NCBI RefSeq assembly: GCF_004339675.1
Contig: NZ_SLVM01000014.1
Coordinates: forward strand, 1 to 64,000
Source: Rhodovulum steppense
GTDB lineage: Bacteria; Pseudomonadota; Alphaproteobacteria; Rhodobacterales; Rhodobacteraceae
Direction of reading: 5' to 3'
DNA: 64,000 nt
Both the position numbers and the translations under genes were made by a program. Within the stretch, counting starts at the first letter, position 1, and each line of letters opens with the position of its first letter. Shown here piece by piece: positions 57,676 through 64,000 of this stretch. The notes under the pieces are model-generated. The model worked only from the letters and a program-made list of their open reading frames with translations, made no database searches and was not told the origin of the DNA.

Positions 57676-60234
57676 TCAGTAAAGCCCGCCCGAGGAAATC
57701 GTGCCGAAATTCGCCTTGGGCCCGACCACCGCCTTGCGGCCCGTCGAGGTCGTGACCTCGCGCGGGGGGGCTGCGGGGTCAACGTCGCCCTCGCCGCGGC
57801 CGAAAAGCGGCAGGTCCGATCCCATCGCGAAGCCGCCATCTACCATCGCGCCGATGCCGAAGATCGGCTCCTCGCCGGTGCGGAAATACTCGGCCACGAC
57901 ATGCTCGCCTGTGGCATCGTCGGGCAGGCGGCCGCCGGAATAGCGGTCGATCTTGATGAAGCGGCCGCCCGGCGGCACCTTGAACGGCCCGCCGCCATAT
58001 TTCGCCGTCGCCTTTTTCATGAACTCGTTGAAGACCGGCGCGCAAAGCGTGCCGCCTGCCGCCCGCGCGCCAAGGCTGCGCGGGCGGTCATAGCCCATGT
58101 AGCAGCCCGCCACGATGTTCGAGGTGAAGCCCACGAACCAGACGTCGCGCGCATCGTTGGTCGTGCCGGTCTTGCCCGCGGTGGGCACGCCGAGATTGAC
58201 CCGCCCCGCCGCCGTCCCGCGTTCCACTACGCCCTGCATCATCGAGGTCAGCTGATAGGCGGTGATCGCGTTCATCACCCGCTCGCGGTTGGTCACGATG
58301 CTGGGCGCCTTGCCCGGAGCAAGGGTCAGGTCGTCGCAATCGGTGCAGGTGCGGGTGTCGTGGCGGTAGATCGTCTTGCCCCAGCGGTCCTGCACCCGGT
58401 CGACCAGCGTGGGTTCGACCCGCTCGCCGCCATTGGCGAACATCGCATAGGCCGCCACCATCCGGTAAAGCGTGGTCTCCTGGCTGCCCAGCGAATTTGC
58501 GAGGAAGGGTTCCAGCCGGTCATAGACGCCGAAGCGTTCGGCATAGGTCGCGACCGTGTCCATGCCGACTTCCTTGGCCAGACGCACGGTCATCAGGTTG
58601 CGCGAGCGTTCGATGCCGGTGCGCAGGGGAGTCGGCCCGTAGAAGCGGTTCGAGGCGTTCTTGGGTCGCCAGATGCCTGCGCCCGTGTCCACCTCGATCG
58701 GCGCGTCGATCACGATGGTCGCGGGCGTGAACCCGCTGTCCAGCGCCGCGGCAAAGACGAAGGGCTTGAAGGCCGAACCGGGCTGGCGCGTCGCCTGGGT
58801 GGCGCGGTTGAAGACCGAGTCCTGATAGGAAAAACCGCCCTGCATCGCCAGAACGCGGCCGGTGTTCACATCCATCGCGACGAAGCCGCCCTGCACCTCG
58901 GGCACCTGGCGCAGCGTCCAGCGGATGAAGCTGCCATCGGAATCCGATACCATCCGACGGACATGGACGACGTCGCCGGGGGTGAAATTCTGGCGCAGGT
59001 CGCCGCGGAACCAGGATGTATCTGCGCGCGGCACCTCGGCCGTGCCCCCGACGCCCTCGATGCCGATGACCAGCCGCTGATCCTCGACCGCCAGCACGAC
59101 CGCGGGCAACCAAGGGCCGACCAGGTCGATGTCGCGCGCGATCTCGGTCTGGGCCAGCGCGGCACGCCAGGCGGACTCGTCGGCCAGGGCGGCTGGTTCG
59201 ATCTTCTGGCCGCTGCCGCGCCAGCGCCCTTGCCCCCGGTCGAACTCCTCCAGCGCGCGCCGCAGGGCATGGGCGGCTTCCAGTTGCAGTTCGGGGTCGA
59301 GCGTGGCGCGGATCGACAGACCGCCGCCGAAGAACTCGGCCTCGCCGAAATTGCCCGAAAGCTGGCGTCGGATCTCGTCGGTGAAATAGTCGCGTTCAGG
59401 CAGGCTGGCGGCGAAGGGCGGGTAATCGCCGTTCTGCACGGTCCTGAGCGGTTGAGCCGTGGCGGCCTCATGGGCCGCGGCATCCAGATGGCCGTTCTCG
59501 AGCATCTGGCGCAGGACATAATCGCGCCGCTCGATGGCACGGTCATAGGCGCGCACCGGATGATAGGTCGAGGGGGCCTTGGGCAGCGCGGCCAGATACG
59601 CGGCCTCTTCGGGGGCTAGTTCGGCCAGGGTCTTGTTGAAATAGGTCTGCGCCGCTGCCGCCACGCCATAGGAGTTCTGGCCGAGGAAGATCTCGTTGAG
59701 ATAGAGTTCGAGGATCCGGTCCTTGGACAGCGTCTCCTCGATCCGCACGGCAAGGATCAGTTCCTTGATCTTGCGCTCGCCCGTCCGTTCGCCGCCCAGC
59801 AGGAAGTTCTTCATCACCTGCTGGGTGATGGTCGAGGCGCCGCGCAGCGTCTCGCCCCGTGTCTGAACCGCCTCGATCCCGGCGGCGACGATGCCACGGG
59901 CATCGAACCCCTTGTGGCTGTAGAAATTCTTGTCCTCGGCCGAGATGAAGGCGTTCTTGACCAGGTCGGGGATTTCCTCGGCGGGCGCGAACAGGCGCCG
60001 TTCATCGGCAAACTCGTCGATCAGACGGCCTTCGCCGGAATAGATCCGGCTGATGGTCTTGGGCTGGTAGGTGGCCAGATCGTCGTGGTTCGGCAGGTCG
60101 CGGGCATAGGTCCAGAACACCCCGCCCAACAGAAGCGTGGCGCCGACAAGCCCGAGGGTGATCAACGTGAACACCACCCCGAGCGATGAGAGAATGAAAC
60201 GGATCAAACCGCCCCTGCCCTTTCCTGATCGCAT
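57676..60234 (-). CDS. mrcA: Bifunctional penicillin-binding protein 1A
   Basis: An 852-aa class A PBP. One N-terminal helix (LGVVFTLITLGLVGATLLLG) is followed by a glycosyltransferase domain (ISAEDKNFYSHKGFDARGIV with catalytic Glu, STITQQVMKNFLLGGERT). An OB-like region precedes the transpeptidase, with SxxK in RQPGSAFKPFVFAAA, SRNL (ERSRNLMT) and KTGTT (AGKTGTTNDARD). It polymerises and cross-links peptidoglycan. The amidase gene lies 101 bases upstream on the same strand. Confidence 0.95.
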   Translation of the reverse strand: MRSGKGRGGLIRFILSSLGVVFTLITLGLVGATLLLGGVFWTYARDLPNHDDLATYQPKTISRIYSGEGRLIDEFADERRLFAPAEEIPDLVKNAFISAEDKNFYSHKGFDARGIVAAGIEAVQTRGETLRGASTITQQVMKNFLLGGERTGERKIKELILAVRIEETLSKDRILELYLNEIFLGQNSYGVAAAAQTYFNKTLAELAPEEAAYLAALPKAPSTYHPVRAYDRAIERRDYVLRQMLENGHLDAAAHEAATAQPLRTVQNGDYPPFAASLPERDYFTDEIRRQLSGNFGEAEFFGGGLSIRATLDPELQLEAAHALRRALEEFDRGQGRWRGSGQKIEPAALADESAWRAALAQTEIARDIDLVGPWLPAVVLAVEDQRLVIGIEGVGGTAEVPRADTSWFRGDLRQNFTPGDVVHVRRMVSDSDGSFIRWTLRQVPEVQGGFVAMDVNTGRVLAMQGGFSYQDSVFNRATQATRQPGSAFKPFVFAAALDSGFTPATIVIDAPIEVDTGAGIWRPKNASNRFYGPTPLRTGIERSRNLMTVRLAKEVGMDTVATYAERFGVYDRLEPFLANSLGSQETTLYRMVAAYAMFANGGERVEPTLVDRVQDRWGKTIYRHDTRTCTDCDDLTLAPGKAPSIVTNRERVMNAITAYQLTSMMQGVVERGTAAGRVNLGVPTAGKTGTTNDARDVWFVGFTSNIVAGCYMGYDRPRSLGARAAGGTLCAPVFNEFMKKATAKYGGGPFKVPPGGRFIKIDRYSGGRLPDDATGEHVVAEYFRTGEEPIFGIGAMVDGGFAMGSDLPLFGRGEGDVDPAAPPREVTTSTGRKAVVGPKANFGTISSGGLY

Positions 60235-60335
60235 GGACCTCTATACGCCGCCCCGCGTCCGGGGTCAAAACGAACGGCCCCGGGCCGGGCCGCGATGCGC
60301 CGCCCTGCCGGTCACGTCCTCGGGAGGGACCGGTT

Positions 60336-61562
60336 TCAGCGCCGCAGCAATACCGCCTGTGCCGCGTCCTCGGCCGCCCATTCCCCGATCGCGCCGACGA
60401 TTCCGGCAATCGCCCGCGCGCGCCATTCGGGCGAAACGAGGTTGCGTCGGTCACGTTCCGAGGACAGGAAGCCCAGTTCGACCAGCACCGAGGGGATATC
60501 GGGCGATTTGAGCACGGAGAAGCCCGCCGACAGCCGCGGCCGCTTGTGCAGGCTTCCGACATGGGTCTGCAACCCCGCCACGATGGCATCCGCCAGCCGG
60601 TCGGCGCGGGGTGCGGTCTCGGTGCGGGCGATGTCCATCAGGACGGTCGCGATCTCGTCATCCTTGTCGGTCAGGTCCACCCCCGCCAGCAGCGCGTCAC
60701 GGTCATGCCGCTCTGCCAGCAGCGCGGATGCCTTGTCGGACGCGGTTTCCGACAGCGTGTAGACCGTGCCGCCGCTGGCCTGTCCATCGGCCAGCGCATC
60801 GGCATGCAGCGAGATGAACAGATCGCCCCGGGCCGCGCGCGCGATGTCGATGCGGGTTTCCAGCGGCACGAAATGATCGCCATCGCGGGTCAGCACCGGT
60901 TCGTGCCCCGCCCGTATCAGCGCCTCGGACAGTTCGCGGGCGAAGGTCAGCATCAGATCCGATTCGCGCAAGCCGCCCCGCTCGGCGCCCGGGTCGATGC
61001 CGCCATGGCCGGGGTCAAGCACGACGCGCAAGGGCCGCGTGCCGTCCTGGCGGCGCTGCGGCGGGGCCAGTTCCTCGGGCGGCGGCAGGCCCCATAGCGC
61101 CGAGGCGGGCGGGCGGGCGGCGAAACTGGCGGGATCGGTGGGGGTCAGGCGGACCGACAGCCGCGCCCGGCCGCTGGCCCGGTCGCGCGCCATCTGGGCC
61201 GTCTCGATGGCAAAGGGTCCGCCAAGCTCCAGCACCAGCCGCGACCAGCCCGGTTGCAGCGCCCCCGCCCGCGCCGCAACGACCCGGCCTGTGGCGACGA
61301 GTTTCGCAGGGTCTGTACCGCGCCAATCCACCTCGCGGAAATCGGCAACCAGCCGGGGCGGGTTGTCGAGCATGTAGACCCGGTAGGGCACCGGCTGGGA
61401 CAGGTCGAGCACCAACGCAACCCCTGCCCCGGCATCGGCCACCCGCGAATTCGCCGCGTCTGGCCGGGCCAGCGCCGTCCGTTCCTGCGCCAGCACCGGG
61501 GCCGACGCGGCAAGGCCCAGCACAAGCGCCGCAAGGCGCAGGAGGGAAAGGGGATGTCGCAT
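60336..61562 (-). CDS. amiC: N-acetylmuramoyl-L-alanine amidase (AmiC type)
   Basis: A 408-aa periplasmic zinc amidase that splits daughter cells. A signal peptide (MRHPLSLLRLAALVLGLAAS) precedes an AMIN-like domain (about 35-160) and an Amidase_3 domain with zinc ligands in LDPGHGGIDPGAERGG, SLHADAL and a catalytic Glu near VELGFLSSERDRRNL. The start at 61562 gives the signal peptide directly; the frame is open further upstream. It is paired with mrcA, so wall synthesis and splitting are co-expressed. Confidence 0.9.
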   Translation of the reverse strand: MRHPLSLLRLAALVLGLAASAPVLAQERTALARPDAANSRVADAGAGVALVLDLSQPVPYRVYMLDNPPRLVADFREVDWRGTDPAKLVATGRVVAARAGALQPGWSRLVLELGGPFAIETAQMARDRASGRARLSVRLTPTDPASFAARPPASALWGLPPPEELAPPQRRQDGTRPLRVVLDPGHGGIDPGAERGGLRESDLMLTFARELSEALIRAGHEPVLTRDGDHFVPLETRIDIARAARGDLFISLHADALADGQASGGTVYTLSETASDKASALLAERHDRDALLAGVDLTDKDDEIATVLMDIARTETAPRADRLADAIVAGLQTHVGSLHKRPRLSAGFSVLKSPDIPSVLVELGFLSSERDRRNLVSPEWRARAIAGIVGAIGEWAAEDAAQAVLLRR

Positions 61563-61679
61563 GACTGCCTGCTCTTGTTTTGCCGCGATCATAGCGCAGC
61601 CGCGCGGCAGGCGGAACCGCAAGCCGGAATGCAAACGGCCGCCCCGCAGGACGGCCGCAAGCCCGGCGGACAACAGGGA

Positions 61680-62288
61680 TCAGGCGGTCGAGAGCCGCGC
61701 GGCCACGTTTTCCCAGTTCACCAGATGGTCGAGGAAGTTCGTCAGATAGGCCGGACGCTTGTTGCGGAAGTCGATATAGTAGGAATGTTCCCATACATCG
61801 CAGCCCAGAAGCGCGGTCTGGTTGAAGCAAAGCGGGTTCACCCCGTTCTCGGTCTTGGTCACCTTGAGCGTGCCATCGGTATCGACCACCAGCCAGCACC
61901 AGCCCGATCCGAACTGCCCCGCACCCGCGGCCGAGAATTCCTCCTTGAACTTGCCGACCGAGCCGAAGGCATCATTGATCCTCGCCTCAAGCTCCGAGGG
62001 GATGGCGGCTTTGCCCGGCCCCATCATTTCCCAGAACTGGCAATGATTCCAATGCTGCGAGGCGTTGTTGAAGATGCCGTTCTGCGCGACGGCGCCCTTC
62101 TGATAGGTGCCCCGGACGATATCCTCGAGGGATTTCCCCTCCCATTCGGTGCCCGCGATCAGCTTGTTGCCGTTGTCCACATAGGCTTTGTGGTGCAGGT
62201 CGTGATGGTACTCCATCGTCTCCCGCGACATGCCCAGATCGGCGAGCGCGTCATGGGCATAGGGAAGGTCGGGAAGTTCGAAGGCCAT
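61680..62288 (-). CDS. sodB: Fe/Mn superoxide dismutase
   Basis: A 202-aa cytoplasmic enzyme. The metal ligands are H28 (TMEYHHDLHHKAYV), a His in NNASQHWNHCQFW, and the Asp and His of CDVWEHSYYIDFRN. AGAGQFGSGWCWLVVD fits the iron type, though metal preference cannot be settled by sight. The start at 62288 has AGGGGGATCC upstream. Confidence 0.94.
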   Translation of the reverse strand: MAFELPDLPYAHDALADLGMSRETMEYHHDLHHKAYVDNGNKLIAGTEWEGKSLEDIVRGTYQKGAVAQNGIFNNASQHWNHCQFWEMMGPGKAAIPSELEARINDAFGSVGKFKEEFSAAGAGQFGSGWCWLVVDTDGTLKVTKTENGVNPLCFNQTALLGCDVWEHSYYIDFRNKRPAYLTNFLDHLVNWENVAARLSTA

Positions 62289-62351
62289 GGATCCCCCTGT
62301 TGGTCCTTGCTGCGTCACTTTGACCTAGATGGCGTCGCTTCGGGGGGGAGG

Positions 62352-62927
62352 TCAAGCCCCGGGGGCGAAATAGCCCACCGCCGACCCCGGCGCGGCCGCC
62401 CCGGACAGCAGATCGAACACATAGCCCGCGACCGAACGGAAGCAGAGAAGCGTGAAACCGTCCGCATCGGCCCGAATCGCAACCGGCACCTGGGCCAGAC
62501 GGGTGCGCCGGAACCCGCCCGGCGGGAACACACCGGGGGCCATGTCGGCGGGCGTCAGCTTGGCCAGTACCTCGCGCGCGGCGGGACCGGATATGCGAAA
62601 GGCGGCGCGGGCGTCCGAAACGTCGGCGGCGGCTGCATGCAACCCGGCAAGCGCGGTGTCGAGTGCCGCAACTTTCGCCGCCCCCTCGCCCCGCGGTACG
62701 AACAGCAGCAATTCGTCGGGCGACATCCAGCCCGCGCCACACCCGTCCCGCATGTTGGCGCAAAGCGGTGCGGGGACGGCTACGCCCACCGCCTGCTTGA
62801 CCGCGGCCTGCACCTTGCGCGCGGCAAGATCGGCGCGCAGCGTGACCATATCCGCCGTTGGCGCCGCAGCGATGATCGCGATACCCTCGAACCGAACATC
62901 TGCAAGGGCTGTGACGGGCTCAGGCAT
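62352..62927 (-). CDS. soxG: Sarcosine oxidase gamma subunit family protein
   Basis: A 191-aa protein matching the small gamma subunit of heterotetrameric sarcosine oxidase: AGWMSPDELLLFVP, AFRISGPAAREVLAKL, FRRTRLAQVPVAIRAD and GFTLLCFRSVAGYVFDLL. It assists the subunit complex that demethylates sarcosine and passes formaldehyde to tetrahydrofolate. Its start overlaps the soxA stop by eight bases, confirming the operon order soxA-soxG. Confidence 0.9.
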   Translation of the reverse strand: MPEPVTALADVRFEGIAIIAAAPTADMVTLRADLAARKVQAAVKQAVGVAVPAPLCANMRDGCGAGWMSPDELLLFVPRGEGAAKVAALDTALAGLHAAAADVSDARAAFRISGPAAREVLAKLTPADMAPGVFPPGGFRRTRLAQVPVAIRADADGFTLLCFRSVAGYVFDLLSGAAAPGSAVGYFAPGA

Positions 62928-64000
62928 TCTGCTTATCCCCTTCCGGGTCGTAGAAGACAGGGCTGACGATGCGGGCCTTGACGGTGGTACCATCGCTGCG
63001 GGCGAGATCGATCACCTCGCCCATCCGCTCGGGGCCGCGCCGGACAAGCCCCATGGCAATACCCCGGCCAAGCGTGGGCGAAAAATAGGTCGAGGTAACG
63101 CGGCCCTGCGTCCTGCGCTGACCGTTGGCGTTGCGGCCCTCGTCCACGACATAGGCCCCATCGGGAAGAACCGAACCGTCCAGAGTTTCCAGCCCCACCA
63201 GCTTCCAGCGATCAGGGTCGCTCAGATGGCTGCGTTGCTGGGCGCGCTTGCCGATGAAATCGTCCTTTTTCTTCGATACCGCCCAGCCAAGGCCCAGATC
63301 CTGCGGGATCACCGTGCCGTCGGTTTCGTCGCCGATCATGATGAAGCCTTTCTCGGCCCGCATCACATGCAGCGCCTCGGTGCCATAGGGCATCACGCCC
63401 AGATCGGCCCCGGCGGCAAGGCAGGCCTCCCAGAATTCGCGACCCCGGCCCGCCGGAACGGCCAGTTCGAAGGACAGTTCGCCCGAGAACGAGATGCGAT
63501 AGACCCGTGCCGGGATGTCGGCCAGACGGCCCTCGGCCCAGCCCATGAAGGGCAGCGCCGTAGCTGACAGGTCGATGTCACCCTCCAGTTTCTCAAGCAG
63601 TTTCCGTGCCTTGGGGCCAACAACCGCAATCTGGGTGAACTGTTCGGTGAGGTTAACGACATGCACCTTCAAATCCCACCACTCGGTCTGAAGCCACTCC
63701 TCCAGATGCTGGTGGATGTGGTCGGCCCCGCCGCTGGTGGTGTGGCAGAGGAAGCTGTCTTCGGTCAGACGGGCGACCACGCCGTCATCCATCAGGAAGC
63801 CGTTCTCGGAACAGATCAGCCCGTAACGGCAGCGTCCGACCGGCAGGGTCGAGATCATGCAAGTATATACAAGATCAAGGAATTTTCCAGCATCTGGCCC
63901 CTTGACCAGAAGTTTGCCGAGGGTCGAGGCGTCGAGCATGCCGACATTGTTGCGGGTGTTCGCAACCTCGCGCCGGATTGCAGAGGATACGGATTCTCCT
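62920..64000 (-). CDS. soxA: Sarcosine oxidase alpha subunit, C-terminal part (truncated by window edge)
   Basis: About 360 residues of the C-terminal aminomethyltransferase (GcvT-like) half. The frame is open to the right edge (ESVSSAIRREVANTRNNVG and then MLDASTLGKLLVKGPDAG). Family blocks are GRCRYGLICSENGFLMDDGV, RISFSGELSFELAVPA, GTEALHVMRAEKGFIMIGDE and LGWAVSKKKDDFIGKRA. The N-terminal NAD/FAD part, and probably soxB and soxD, lie outside the window. The methionine at 63939 is internal. Confidence 0.93.
   Translation of the reverse strand, partial: GESVSSAIRREVANTRNNVGMLDASTLGKLLVKGPDAGKFLDLVYTCMISTLPVGRCRYGLICSENGFLMDDGVVARLTEDSFLCHTTSGGADHIHQHLEEWLQTEWWDLKVHVVNLTEQFTQIAVVGPKARKLLEKLEGDIDLSATALPFMGWAEGRLADIPARVYRISFSGELSFELAVPAGRGREFWEACLAAGADLGVMPYGTEALHVMRAEKGFIMIGDETDGTVIPQDLGLGWAVSKKKDDFIGKRAQQRSHLSDPDRWKLVGLETLDGSVLPDGAYVVDEGRNANGQRRTQGRVTSTYFSPTLGRGIAMGLVRRGPERMGEVIDLARSDGTTVKARIVSPVFYDPEGDKQNA

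Overview
The window is a high-GC chromosomal segment from an alphaproteobacterium, most likely of the Rhodobacterales (Rhodobacter/Paracoccus relatives). Three things point there: a circularly permuted tmRNA gene with the tag ANDNRAPVALAA, the CtrA and SciP (DUF1153) cell-cycle regulators side by side, and a trgA-trgB-cysK tellurite-resistance locus of the kind known from Rhodobacter sphaeroides. I cannot name the species. Most of the sequence is dense core chromosome, with translationally coupled operons (ATGA and TGATG overlaps) and very short gaps.

Layout. 1-231: left edge, decayed start of an IS3-type element. 350-11073 (minus): a long co-directional run of DinB-like protein, acuI-type reductase, class V aminotransferase, photolyase, cyclopropane-fatty-acid-synthase-type methyltransferase, trgA, trgB, cysK and an MscS-family channel. 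11206-14777 (plus): orphan periplasmic binding protein, periplasmic tandem rhodanese, YeeE/YedE (TsuA-like) transporter and a coupled 56-aa protein, a probable sulfur-uptake module. 14820-18104 (plus): permuted ssrA, an NTF2-like protein, SspB adaptor, fumC and two small companions (DUF4169, ribbon-helix-helix). 18105-20009: the only clearly accessory pocket, with a multiply broken IS110 transposase and an IS3 remnant, followed by an orphan membrane protein.

20591-30734: trmFO and gluQRS; hisI facing them; a scaffold-like protein that lacks key cysteines; a 40-aa membrane peptide with its own terminator; recG-ligA; sciP-ctrA; mnmA. 30809-42947 (minus): the envelope and translation cluster pyrH-frr-uppS-cdsA-dxr-rseP-small ORF-bamA-skp-fabZ-lpxA-lpxI-lpxB. 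It covers lipid A synthesis, outer-membrane assembly, isoprenoid and phospholipid precursors. lpxD is not in it. 43036-64000: miaA, an AraC regulator, an MFS transporter-DUF924-lpdA run, an AsmA-like protein coupled to queA, bcp, an M23 peptidase overlapping a bactofilin gene, a TRIC-type channel, amidase-PBP1A-prfB, sodB, and soxG with the C-terminal part of soxA running off the right edge.

Most genes are ordinary for the order. The parts most worth a second look are the sulfur module with its 56-aa coupled protein, the ssrA/sspB neighbourhood, the AT-rich TTAA-bearing gap between sciP and ctrA, a short repeat found at two convergent gene junctions, several conserved-looking small membrane ORFs, the degenerate NifU/IscU-like protein and the triple-lesion IS110. 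I found no CRISPR array, prophage, toxin-antitoxin pair or obvious defence island, and no tRNA or rRNA gene.
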